Positions 1 through 7,846 of a DNA stretch of 39,597 nt are shown piece by piece; within the stretch, counting starts at the first letter, position 1, and each line of letters begins with the position of its first letter. The notes beneath the pieces are model-generated. The model was not told the DNA's origin and did not search any database. It was given only the letters and a program-made list of their open reading frames with translations. The stretch spans positions 1 to 39,597 of the forward strand of contig JAHBWA010000078.1 of the NCBI GenBank assembly GCA_019637195.1, in the 5' to 3' direction. Position numbers and translations under genes: made by a program. Origin of the DNA: Labilithrix sp. Lineage in GTDB: Bacteria > Myxococcota_A > Polyangia > Polyangiales > Polyangiaceae.

Positions 1-1586
1 GCCGCCGCGCCCTCGCGCGCGCTCGCGTGCGCCTGGCCGATCGCCCCGACGGCCCACACGGCCTCGCACGTCACCGGCTCCTTCGGGGAGAATAGGAGGC
101 GCTCGAGGGCGGTGAGGGCGGGCACGTAGCGGAGTCGCCCGAGCGCGTGCGCGGCCGCGGGGAGGACCGCGCGGTACTCCAGGCTCGTCGACTCGAGGAT
201 GGAGAGCAGCTTCGGCGCGGACGCCTCGTCGTCGAGCTCGCCGAGCGCGATCACGAGCTCGCGGACGAGCCCGCCGCGCTCGAGGCCCTCCCGCCAGCCG
301 GTGAGCGGGTTGTCGTCGAGCAGCCTTCGCAGCGTCGGGACGGCCTCCTCGGCGCGCACCGCGACGAGCATCCGTACGATCGCGGCCTCGTAGAGGCGGA
401 CGCGGCTCGGCTCGCCGTGGAGGAGCCCGATGAGGTGCGGGACGATGCTTCGGTCGCCGAGCGCGGCGAGCATGTCGATCGCGGCGGCGTCGCGCGGACC
501 GCGCCGGTCGGCGACTCCGGCGCGCGCGCGCTCGAGCAGCTCCGGAGCGACGCGGCGGTCGCCGAGCTCCCCGAGCGCGAGGAGCGTCTCTTCGCGCTCG
601 TGGAGCGCAGCGAACGATTCGGCGTTCGGCGGCAGCGCGTCGAAGCGCGCGACGATCCGTCGCGTCGTCTCGAGCGCTCCGTCGCGCGCGTCCTCGCCCT
701 GGCGTTTCGTCGGGCGGAGGGCGCGGAGCGCGAGCTCCCGGCGGCGGGCGAGCTCGCGGGCGGCGACGGACCGCTTGCCCTCGAGCGCCGCGAGGAGCAG
801 CGCGCTCGCGTCGCGGACGACGGCGTCGGAGGAGCGGGCGTGCGCCGCGAGGCTCGACGCGGCGTCGTCTCCCGCCTGGCGGAAGAAGCCTTCGACGACC
901 GCGCCGAGCGCGAGCGGCGTCGTCCGCGCCTCCCGCTTCTTGCGTCGTCCGCCCGCCGCTCGGTACTCGGGGGGCGGCTCGTCGAGCGGCTTGACGGCGA
1001 GGACGCGCATCGCGGCCTTGAGCTGCGCGTCGGTCCCGGCGACCACCTGCGAAAGCAAGCGCGCGCGCTCGAGGAGCATGCGGACGCTCTCCTCCTCGGC
1101 GAGGCCGAACGGCGGCAGCTCCGGATCCTCACCGGCCGCGACGAGGCTGCAGATGACCGCAAGCTCTGCCGCGCCGCGGCAGAGGAGGCGCCCGGTCAGT
1201 CGGCGCGGATCGATCGCTGCGATCACCGAGTCCGCCGGCTCCTCCGCGAGGAAGTAGACGACGACCTCGCCGATGCGGCTCTCGCCGATCGGCAGCGCGC
1301 CCGCGAACAGCGCCGTCAGGCGCGCGAGGGGCGCACCGCCTCGACGCGCCGCCGTGAGGAGCGCTGGGAAGCGAGGCAGCGACGGGCGCGCCACGAAGTC
1401 GGCGATCGTCCCGCCGTCCACGGCAGTCATGAACCGCGCCAGATCGAGCGGCAGCGTCGCGCCCAGATCGAGCGCGCGCGCCGACGCGCCCTTCGCCTTC
1501 GGGTGATGAATCACCCCCGGACGCGAAAGGAAACGCGCGAAGCCGCGATCGAGGAACCGCTCCGGCGCCGCGGCCGCTCGAAGCAT
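1..1586 (-). CDS. HEAT-repeat protein, 3' end beyond the window
   Basis: This frame is open from an in-frame stop at 1617-1619 to the left edge, giving at least 528 residues. I chose the ATG at 1586, which gives an N-terminus beginning MLRAAAAPERFLDRGF; a GTG at 1514 is an alternative. After an alpha-helical N-terminal region of about 230 residues, the rest is a run of Ala/Leu-rich helical pairs typical of HEAT or PBS-lyase HEAT-like repeats, for example ETLLALGELGDRRVAPELL, PHLIGLLHGEPSRVRLYEAA, KLLSILESTSLEYRAVLPA and ALGRLRYVPALTALERLL. Such repeats build protein-binding solenoids, so a scaffold or regulatory role is inferred and no enzyme motif is visible. There is no signal peptide, so it is probably cytoplasmic. 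The phosphatase gene 1761-2312 lies upstream on the same strand and may be co-transcribed. The two other minus frames here are Arg/Ser-rich shadows. Confidence 0.75.
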   Translation of the reverse strand, partial: MLRAAAAPERFLDRGFARFLSRPGVIHHPKAKGASARALDLGATLPLDLARFMTAVDGGTIADFVARPSLPRFPALLTAARRGGAPLARLTALFAGALPIGESRIGEVVVYFLAEEPADSVIAAIDPRRLTGRLLCRGAAELAVICSLVAAGEDPELPPFGLAEEESVRMLLERARLLSQVVAGTDAQLKAAMRVLAVKPLDEPPPEYRAAGGRRKKREARTTPLALGAVVEGFFRQAGDDAASSLAAHARSSDAVVRDASALLLAALEGKRSVAARELARRRELALRALRPTKRQGEDARDGALETTRRIVARFDALPPNAESFAALHEREETLLALGELGDRRVAPELLERARAGVADRRGPRDAAAIDMLAALGDRSIVPHLIGLLHGEPSRVRLYEAAIVRMLVAVRAEEAVPTLRRLLDDNPLTGWREGLERGGLVRELVIALGELDDEASAPKLLSILESTSLEYRAVLPAAAHALGRLRYVPALTALERLLFSPKEPVTCEAVWAVGAIGQAHASAREGAA

Positions 1587-1760
1587 CCATCTCGAGGACA
1601 CGAGGCCAAGGAGGATTCACGCGAAGTCGCGCTCGGTCAAGCCTGCTCGCGTTCGCGCTCGCGCGCGACGCAGTGCGCCTCGACGGTCGCATCGCGCATT
1701 TGTCCGACACCGACCCTCTTCGACGCAGACCCGCGCGTGTACGTGTCCGAACCCGACGGG

Positions 1761-2312
1761 TCAGGTCACCATCGGCGCCGGCAGATGCGCGGTCTCGTTG
1801 TACGACACGACTCGAACCGCGCCGGTGCCGCGGACGAGGATGCGCGTCATGCTGCAGTGGTTGCTGTTCATCCGTGTCCAGCGGGCCACTGGCACGTCGA
1901 TCGCACGGCAGACGAGGTAACGGATCAGGTTGCCGTGGCAGACGACGATCTCGAGGCGGTCCGTGCGGCTCGTCCGGAAGAGGCGCGCGTACGCCGCGTC
2001 CGCGCGCTGTCGGTCCTCCTGTCGCTCGCTCGGAGGGACCTCGTAGCCCTTCACCTTCGAGTAGATGCCCTCACGCAGGACGCCGACCGCGCGGATCTTC
2101 GAGCGCGTCACGTTGCGCGCGATGATCGTCGCCGTCTCTCTCGCGCGCGGCAGCGTGCTCGACCAGAGCGCGTCGATCCGTTCTCCCGCGAGCTGCGTGG
2201 ACAGCCAACGCCCCGTGAGCTCGGCCTGCTCGCGACCGAGCTCGGTGAGCCGGCCACCGTCCTCGACGCCGTAGTGACCGTGCCGCACGAGGAGCAAGGT
2301 TCGGGTGCCCAA
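1761..2312 (-). CDS. PGAM5-like histidine phosphatase (phosphoglycerate mutase superfamily)
   Basis: This protein of about 183 residues belongs to the RHG histidine phosphatase superfamily. The phosphohistidine motif LLLVRHGHYG is at the N-terminus (His about 11). The second catalytic His lies in EIVVCHGNLIRYLVCRAI, and the acidic residue in VGVLREG. The order LTELGREQAELTG, SSTLPRARETATIIAR, VVCHGNLIRYLVCRA, and NSNHCSMTRI resembles PGAM5-type Ser/Thr phosphatases more than glycolytic mutases; this is family knowledge and the substrate is unknown. The start is uncertain. No ATG or GTG lies in frame before the RHG motif, so the TTG at 2312 is the nearest plausible start, 62 bp after the hydrolase stop. 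It is probably co-transcribed with the hydrolase 2375-5008. No signal peptide is seen, so it is cytoplasmic. Confidence 0.8.
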   Translation of the reverse strand: MGTRTLLLVRHGHYGVEDGGRLTELGREQAELTGRWLSTQLAGERIDALWSSTLPRARETATIIARNVTRSKIRAVGVLREGIYSKVKGYEVPPSERQEDRQRADAAYARLFRTSRTDRLEIVVCHGNLIRYLVCRAIDVPVARWTRMNSNHCSMTRILVRGTGAVRVVSYNETAHLPAPMVT

Positions 2313-2374
2313 CGCGGACGACTCTACGTGAGCGGCGCGGCGATGAGGAGCCCGATCGGTCGGCTCGCTCGAGC

Positions 2375-5008
2375 TCAAACGAGGCGCTCGGTGTAGCCGG
2401 CCGGCGCGACGGCGCGGTACAGGCCCTCGAAGAGCGCGAACGCCGCGTCGCGTCGAACGAGGACCGACGCGCGCGTTCCTCCGAGGCGCAGGCCGACGCG
2501 GAGCGGTCCGTCGCCACGATCGTCGACGAAGAAGCCGCCGTACGTCTCGACGTACCCGAGGCGCAGGCCGTGGAGGCCGAGCCGGAAGAGCGTCCGCGCG
2601 AGCCAGTAGCGCGGGACCTCCGAGGTCTTCGCGCCGACGGCGATCGTCACCGTGTCGGGACCGCGGGCTTCGACGCGGATGCCCGGCGCGTCGAACGGCA
2701 GCGCGCCGGCCGGGGCGTCCTCGTGCGGCGCGAAGCTCGGCGCGGGCACGCCGCTCCACGCGGGCGGCGTGGGATCCGGGCTGGCCGCGCTCGACTCGAG
2801 GAGCAGCGCGCGGACGATCCCGGCGCCGTCGAGGGCGGCGCCCGGAGCGAGCCGGTAGAGGTCCGCGGCCGCGTGCTCGCTGTCTCGCAGCGCTTCGAGG
2901 ACGACGAGCCACGCGCCGCGCGCGCGGGCGATCGGCCCCGGTCGCGCCAGGAGCGTCAACGTGGTCCGCCCGATCGTCGCGAGCGGTCCTGGCTCCCCCG
3001 TGAGCGACGCGAGCACCATCCGCGCGGCGGGGACCCGGTAGGTCGCGACGTCCCCCGCGCGGCCGTCGGGGAGCGGCAGCGGGAAGGCCTTCGGCGGCGT
3101 CGGCTCGCCGGCGCAGTAGACGAGCGACAGGCCGGCGCGCCGGGTACCGGGTGGGAAGCCGAGCGGCGCGTACGGCGGGCGGAGGCGTCCGGGCCAGTGG
3201 AGCCATCCCTCGGGGTGGAGCGTGAGATCGCCGGCGCGATGCCGGTAGCGGCCGACGTCTTCGCCCGTCTCGGGATCGGAGAGGTACGTGCGGAGGGGGA
3301 AGCCGTCGACGAGATCGTCGCCGCTCGCGAGGGCGATCACGTACTCGTCCGAGACGTTCACGTGCCCGAAGTAGAGCGGCTCCGACGCGGTGGCGAGCTC
3401 GAGCCGCGCGCCGTCGACGCTCGCGCACACCACGAGGTGATGCTCGAACCGCTCGGGCCGCGCGGCGAGCTCGCGGAGGTTCGCGCGCTCGATCCCGGGG
3501 CCGAGCGCGGCGTGTTCGCGACGCTCCGGGAACGCCCAGGCGCGCGTCGTGGCGTGGCGCGGGGAGCTGGACGGCGCGTGGCGCGGGGAGCTGGACGGCG
3601 CGTGGCGCGGGGAGCTGGATGGCGCGTGGCGCGGGGAGCTGGATGGCGCGTGGCGCGGGGAGCTGGACGGCGCGGGGCGCGCGGTGCTCGGCGTGGCGTC
3701 GCGCGCGGGAGGCGCGGCCCCGAGGCGCTCGCGGATCCACGGCACGACGACGTCCATCAGGCGGTCGACGTCCGACGCGGTGCCGCCCGGCTCGGGCTCG
3801 AAGTAGTGGCGCGCGTCGAGGGTGACCACGCGCTTGTCGGGTGAGGCGATGGCGCTCGCGATCGCCGCGGCGTCGCCCGGGAGGATCTCGCGGTCTCGGG
3901 TCGGCGTGACGAGCAGGGTGGGCTCGGCGATCCGCGCGACGTTCGCGGCGAGGTCGGCGCGCGAGGAGAGCCCCGACCAGGTGGAGAGCCACGCGCGCGG
4001 CGTGCAGGTCCGCGCGAGCCCGAGGGCGGCGTAGTCGAGGAGGTCCGGCCGCTCGCTGAGCAGCGAGCCGTAGTCGCGGCCCGACGGATCGATGCGCCGG
4101 TCCACCGAGGCCGGGTTGGCCATCGTCCGGTAGACGACCATCACCGCCTCGCAGGCGCGTCGCCGGAGGACGTCGCGGCGCTCGGCGCTGCTCAGGCCGG
4201 TGAAGTCGGGCGCCTCCGCGGCGCGCGCCGCCGCGTCGTGGCGGGCGAGCAGCGCGCGCGCGGTAGCGTCGAGCCGCGCCACGCGCGCCCTCTGGCCCGC
4301 GCGGTATCGGGCGAGGAACGCGTCGTCGTACGCGCTCCACTCCGGAGGCTCGCGGAAGCCGTTCTTCTCGTCGTACATGTCGAGCGACGGATCGCAGGAG
4401 AGCGGATCGGCCTCGTCGACGACCGAGGGATCGATCGCGGCGAGGAGCACCTTGCCCTGACCGCGGTGCGCGGCGACGTAGACCATCGCGTCGGCGGGGG
4501 GCATCGTCGCGCGCTCGAAGCGCGTCTGCGTCCCGCCCGGCGAACGCCGCGTGCGCTCGGACGGCGGCAGCCGCGCCTCGGCCTGGTAGTACGCGACGAG
4601 CGAGCCGCCGCCGCAGTTGCCGAGGAGGACGACCCGCTCGATCCGGCGCTCCTCCTTCAGGTGCCGGACGCACGCGGCCACGTCGAGGAGCATCTCCTCG
4701 TGCTCGGCGCGCGTGTCGTCGTTGCCGTGACGCGTGCAGGCGCCGAGGACGGCGAAGCCGGCGTCGAGCAGGCGCGGGATCGTGTAGTGGTGCGTGAAGT
4801 CGATGCGCGGATGGATCACGACCACGCCGACGCTCGGCGCCGGCCGGCCGCGCAGGGTCCAGTAGACCGCGCGGAGCTGGCGCAGATCGCCGGCGCGGAG
4901 GACGAGCGACTCGCTCACGGCGCCGTCCGGAGCCCGCGCGAACCAGAACGGCATCCCGGCCGCGTACGTCTTCGACACGAGGAGCATCGCTCCCGGAGAA
5001 CGTGGCAT
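2375..5008 (-). CDS. Two-domain alpha/beta hydrolase with a Cys nucleophile elbow
   Basis: This protein has about 877 residues. The N-terminal half (about 1-480) is an alpha/beta hydrolase: beta strand VGVVVIHPRIDF, then the nucleophile elbow LLGNCGGGSL with Cys at about residue 132 (GxCxG instead of the usual GxSxG), a long lid, TLLVTPTRD, and the likely catalytic His in LDARHYFEPEP. A low-complexity Pro/Ser linker of five near-identical 8-residue repeats (APSSSPRH) follows. The C-terminal domain of about 390 residues has no family I can name; segments such as GHVNVSDEYVIALASG and GDLTLHPEGWLHWPG look cupin-like, which is weak inference. I started at the ATG at 5008. The ATG at 4987 (MLLVSKTY) is equally possible, and further N-terminal extension is Arg-rich and non-coding in style. 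Cysteine nucleophiles occur in dienelactone-hydrolase-type enzymes, but the substrate here is unknown. Confidence 0.78.
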   Translation of the reverse strand: MPRSPGAMLLVSKTYAAGMPFWFARAPDGAVSESLVLRAGDLRQLRAVYWTLRGRPAPSVGVVVIHPRIDFTHHYTIPRLLDAGFAVLGACTRHGNDDTRAEHEEMLLDVAACVRHLKEERRIERVVLLGNCGGGSLVAYYQAEARLPPSERTRRSPGGTQTRFERATMPPADAMVYVAAHRGQGKVLLAAIDPSVVDEADPLSCDPSLDMYDEKNGFREPPEWSAYDDAFLARYRAGQRARVARLDATARALLARHDAAARAAEAPDFTGLSSAERRDVLRRRACEAVMVVYRTMANPASVDRRIDPSGRDYGSLLSERPDLLDYAALGLARTCTPRAWLSTWSGLSSRADLAANVARIAEPTLLVTPTRDREILPGDAAAIASAIASPDKRVVTLDARHYFEPEPGGTASDVDRLMDVVVPWIRERLGAAPPARDATPSTARPAPSSSPRHAPSSSPRHAPSSSPRHAPSSSPRHAPSSSPRHATTRAWAFPERREHAALGPGIERANLRELAARPERFEHHLVVCASVDGARLELATASEPLYFGHVNVSDEYVIALASGDDLVDGFPLRTYLSDPETGEDVGRYRHRAGDLTLHPEGWLHWPGRLRPPYAPLGFPPGTRRAGLSLVYCAGEPTPPKAFPLPLPDGRAGDVATYRVPAARMVLASLTGEPGPLATIGRTTLTLLARPGPIARARGAWLVVLEALRDSEHAAADLYRLAPGAALDGAGIVRALLLESSAASPDPTPPAWSGVPAPSFAPHEDAPAGALPFDAPGIRVEARGPDTVTIAVGAKTSEVPRYWLARTLFRLGLHGLRLGYVETYGGFFVDDRGDGPLRVGLRLGGTRASVLVRRDAAFALFEGLYRAVAPAGYTERLV
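3561..3680 (-). repeat. Five tandem 24-bp repeats encoding the hydrolase linker
   Basis: Five direct copies of a 24-bp unit begin at 3561, 3585, 3609, 3633 and 3657. Copies 1 and 2 are identical. Copies 3 and 4 carry one C-to-T change, and copy 5 carries a T-to-G change. A 12-bp partial unit precedes copy 1. Read on the minus strand, the repeats encode the 8-residue unit APSSSPRH, which separates the hydrolase domain from the C-terminal domain. Because the unit is a multiple of three, copy-number change would alter linker length without breaking the frame. Confidence 0.95.
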
Positions 5009-5109
5009 CGCGCGCGGGCCCGTCAACGCATGCCGGCGCGTGGGTCGTCGTGCCCGCGCGCGCGTGCCCCTGCGATCGCCGAGACGAACAAACGGACGGA
5101 TGGGATGCG

Positions 5110-5640
5110 TCAGTGGGTGGAGACGTCGACGACAGCTCGCTCGCAAGCACATGCCTCTCCCGGACAGGCATTCTGTGTCGAAGCCCGTCCGGTCGCCACT
5201 TCCGCGCCGTCGCGCAAGAGTCGGTAGTCCAGCTCGGTGGGCGTGCCCTCGGGGCGGCTGTACTCGACGAGATCGAACACCGTGGACGTGCAATCGCCAC
5301 CGGCCGCGGCATCACCGACCACCTCCGTGCAGCCCCCGGAGCGCTTCGGCGAAAACGCTCCTCTTGCACTGCATCTCGACACCGCTCCGGCCGCGCCCGG
5401 GTTGAGTCGAAACGAACACCTCTCCTCCCCGGCGGGATGCCTGATCGTCAACTCGTATTCGCCAGGTCGCCACTGGTGCGACGACGCTTGAAAACTCAAT
5501 ATCGTCACCGGCGAGCATCCGCCAGCGTGCGAGTGCTCCGCGACTTCGCCACAAGACCAATTCAACAAACTAGCTGCGCCACCAACGAGAGTTGCCAGTG
5601 ACACGAATCGAAGTCGACACATGCGCGCGATCCTGGCCAT
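5110..5640 (-). CDS. Small Cys-rich exported protein of unknown function
   Basis: From the ATG at 5640 this is a 176-residue protein; an alternative ATG is at 5622, and a longer frame back to 5748 is Arg/Pro-rich and unlikely. The N-terminus MARIARMCRLRF is followed by a hydrophobic stretch (VSLATLVGGAASLLNW) ending at SCGEVAE, so it is exported. The sequence before the Cys is a poor lipobox, so lipidation is uncertain. The mature part is short, contains about eight Cys (for example CSPVT, RCSFRL, SRCSARG, GGCTEVVG, GDCTST, NACPGEACACE) and probably forms disulfides. I recognise no family. The start region is noticeably more A/T-rich than the surroundings, and a good -10 box lies just upstream. 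Confidence 0.62.
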   Translation of the reverse strand: MARIARMCRLRFVSLATLVGGAASLLNWSCGEVAEHSHAGGCSPVTILSFQASSHQWRPGEYELTIRHPAGEERCSFRLNPGAAGAVSRCSARGAFSPKRSGGCTEVVGDAAAGGDCTSTVFDLVEYSRPEGTPTELDYRLLRDGAEVATGRASTQNACPGEACACERAVVDVSTH

Positions 5641-5659
5641 CAACGATGTATGTCTGAAT

Positions 5660-5665
5660 AGTATA
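5660..5665 (-). promoter_or_regulatory. Candidate -10 box for the small exported protein
   Basis: On the minus strand the hexamer TATACT matches five of six bases of the sigma-70 -10 consensus. It lies in a rare A/T-rich patch about 20 nt before the ATG at 5640. No convincing -35 box is seen 16-18 nt upstream. Confidence 0.35.
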
Positions 5666-5674
5666 GCGGAATGA

Positions 5675-5896
5675 ATCCCCGTCCTACGATGTCTTGGGCG
5701 CGCGATCCCGCTGTTCTGTCCCGGACCTGGCACCGACTGCACCTCCAACGACGCGGAAGGGTGCCTCGTGCGTCGAGGCGGCGGCGGGGAAGACGAAGTC
5801 TACTTCACAGCCTCATCATGGCCCGACGTTCCGGGGTTCGATGCTTGCTCGAGCGAGCTCGCCCAACAGCTCGCTCGGTTTCCAGACTGCGAGTGA
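5675..5896 (+). pseudogene. Orphan 3' fragment of an unidentified secreted-type gene
   Basis: This plus-strand frame starts right after a stop at 5672-5674 and ends with a TGA at 5894-5896. It has no ATG or GTG near its start, yet reads like a real protein tail: FCPGPGTDCTSNDAEGC, then EDEVYFTASSWPDVPGF, DACSSELAQQLARFPDCE. Four Cys and a balanced composition contrast with the Arg/Ser-rich shadow frames beside it. Its stop is followed within 6 nt by two hairpins (5902-5937), as expected at a true 3' end. I read it as the remnant of a gene whose 5' part was lost, or was broken by the frame errors that affect the region to its right. The family is unknown, and chance openness in high-GC DNA cannot be excluded. 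Confidence 0.35.
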
Positions 5897-5901
5897 GCTT
5901 T

Positions 5902-5937
5902 CGGCGGAGCACCGCCGAGCGCTACGGCCGGCGTAGC
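5902..5937. terminator. Two adjacent hairpins between convergent gene ends
   Basis: CGGCGG/CCGCCG (6-bp stem, 4-nt loop, 5902-5917) is followed directly by GCTACG/CGTAGC (6-bp stem, 5-nt loop, 5921-5937). The pair sits just after the stop of the plus-strand remnant and downstream of the minus-strand beta-helix gene, so it could terminate either. There is no T-tract. Confidence 0.35.
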
Positions 5938-6091
5938 TCCGCGTGCGATCGTGCGTGAGCTGGCGAGCCTGCTTCGCAGGTGTGCCGACGAGCTCGATGC
6001 GTGCATGGCGTGCGGCCGTGCGTGAGCATGCGTGCCGGCGATGCCGCGGCGGCCACGCGCCACCGGCCCGGCGGTCGAGGATCGGCCGCGA

Positions 6092-7527
6092 TCAGCGCCG
6101 CCGGCGCGCGCGGAGGAGCAGGAGCGCGACCATCGCGCCGGCGAGCGCGGGGACGTCGCCTCCGCGCGTCGCGTGGCAGCCGCAGCCGCCGACGTCCGCG
6201 GTCGCGCCGTCGCCGCCGCCGCCCGCCCTGCCGAGGATGCTGGGGCGCCGCGTCGCCGCCTGGCCGACGCTGCCGTCGCTCAACGGCTCGGGGCCGCCGT
6301 CGCCGCCGGGCTGAAAGGGGTCCGGCGCCCTGGCGGTGGACGGTCACGCAGTCGCCGAGCGAGTGCTGCAGTGCGCCGAGGTCCCGCGGCGGCGCCCGCG
6401 GGCGAAGTGGTAGTCGCCGGGACGTCATGTCGTACCTCACGAGAGGCGCCCGCGTCGCCCTTTCATCCGAGTGGTCCCCGGACGAGCGGCGGCTCGGTAC
6501 ATACCTGAATCACGAGCGACGTTGGGCAGATCGTTCGCGGCGGTGTGCGTCGAGCCGTTTCGGTCCCTCACGACGCCCGTGAGGATTGCCGCAGACTCGC
6601 CGCTCGACGTGTCGAAGCGGAAGTCGACGCCGGAGGTGGCGATGAGCGTTGTGCAGGACCTCGTGTCCTTGCCGCGGTTGATGTAGACGCCCACGTCGCT
6701 GCAGCTCGCGATGACGTTGTCCCGATCGTCCGCCGTCGTGCTCACGGCGCACGGGACGCTTCGCGTCGAAGGCGGGTGCAGAAGGCGGCGCGCTGCCGCT
6801 GCCGCCGAACGAGAGGCCGATGCGTGCTGGCGTCGCGTCGTCCTTGGTGCAGAGGACGAGGTTTCGCTCGAGGCCGTTCCGCCGCTCTTCATAGCGCTGT
6901 AGCTGGCGATCCGTCCGCGCGGTGGAAGTCGGGATGTAGTTGGCGCGGACGATCCACGTCGCCGGTGTCGATGTTGAGCTTCGTGACGGGTCGCGCGCGC
7001 GCGAGTCGTAGAGCTCGTTGCCCTCGACGAGCCCGGGTGGTAGATCCGGTGGCGTCCCGCCGAGCGAGGCGTTCTCACCTTTGAGCTGCGCGTTGAAGTC
7101 GACGACGCGGCTCCCGCGGGAGGACGAAGCCGGTCGCGTCGCCGACGACGTGGAACGCGTGCCTCGCAGGTGCTGTCGTTCGGCGCAGGCGCCGCGGACG
7201 TCGAGCCTCTGAAGTGCCAGCTCGGGGCCGCCACGGACGAGAAGCTCCTGACCGTCGCGTGAGCTTCCGAGTTTTTCGCGCCCAGCGGCGTCGCCGAGCG
7301 GACGACGATCGGCGCCGCCGGCGTGCCGCTGGCCGAGCACCCGAGGTTGGCCCCGGAGATGGCGTAGGTGCCGTTGGCGAGGGACGACTCCGCCGCCGGC
7401 CTTCGCGGCGGCGAGCGCCGCGCGGAGCTCCGTAGGGTTCGGACACCGGCACGGTCGCCGCCGACGCGTACCGAGCGACGACCAGGATGGACGTGACCAC
7501 GAGCGACCGGAGGACGAGGCGGCGCAT
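6092..7527 (-). pseudogene. Right-handed beta-helix MYXO-CTERM protein, many frameshifts
   Basis: The gene begins with an ATG at 7527 and a clear signal peptide (MRRLVLRSLVVTSILVVARY, then ASA). Consecutive pieces of one protein then appear in all three minus frames: CPNPTELRAALAAAKAG, NGTYAISGANLGCSASGTP, IVVRSATPLGAK, HAFHVVGDATGFVLP, SRVVDFNAQLKGENAS, LVEGNELYDSRAR, GLERNLVLCTKDDATPARIG, ASCSDVGVYINRGKDT, TLIATSGVDFRFDTSSGE, DLGALQHSLGDC. A C-terminal tail follows, GCGCHATRGG plus a hydrophobic stretch and RARRRR, ending at 6092. The order matches a secreted parallel beta-helix family common in Polyangia, with a MYXO-CTERM cell-surface sorting tail. I count at least ten single-base frame changes, so no intact product can be made as written. 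The conserved codons between breaks suggest sequence error or very recent decay. It lies 120 bp downstream of adenine deaminase on the same strand. Confidence 0.8.
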
Positions 7528-7647
7528 CGACCGATCGTACGCGACATCGGGGGCGCGTCCGGGGGACGCTCGACGCGGGCTTCCGGCGGGGCTGGCCCGC
7601 CTCGGCGAGCGGCGTCCCGTTGGACGCCCGGAGGAGCTGGTGGCGCT

Positions 7648-7846
7648 TCAGGCCGCGCGGACGTCGATACTGGAACGCGTCGATGTCCATCAGCCTCGCG
7701 GTCGGTGAGCTTGAGGCTCGGGATGACCGGCAGGCTGGAGGAACGCGAGCTGGAGGAACGGCTCCGGCAGGACGCACCCTGATGCCTTGCTCGCCGCGCG
7801 GAGCTCCTCGAGCGAGCGCGATATCGACCTCGGCCCTCGAGCGACA
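7648..7846 (-). pseudogene. Frameshifted C-terminal segment of adenine deaminase
   Basis: Past the stop that truncates the deaminase frame, the expected C-terminus of the family is still readable in other frames: GGNVLARLALPLGGLMSLEG (starting just inside the upstream gene), then LEELRAASKA, EPFLQLAFLQ, LPVIPSLKLTDR, GLMDIDAFQY, and VDVRAA followed by TGA at 7648-7650. About six single-base insertions or deletions separate these pieces. The LPVIPxLKLTDRGL motif is the characteristic C-terminal signature of Ade. With these changes corrected the protein would be about 567 residues, a normal length. Confidence 0.75.

Noticed and set aside
147..2396. Plus-strand open frame of about 750 codons at the left end
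   Set aside because: It is antisense to the HEAT protein and phosphatase, both of which have coherent protein families on the minus strand.
3561..3680. Possible CRISPR array
   Set aside because: Units are directly adjacent with no spacers and lie inside a coding frame.
5009..5293. N-terminal extension of the hydrolase to 5293
   Set aside because: It overlaps the small exported protein gene, is Arg/His-rich, and lacks a ribosome-binding site or domain.
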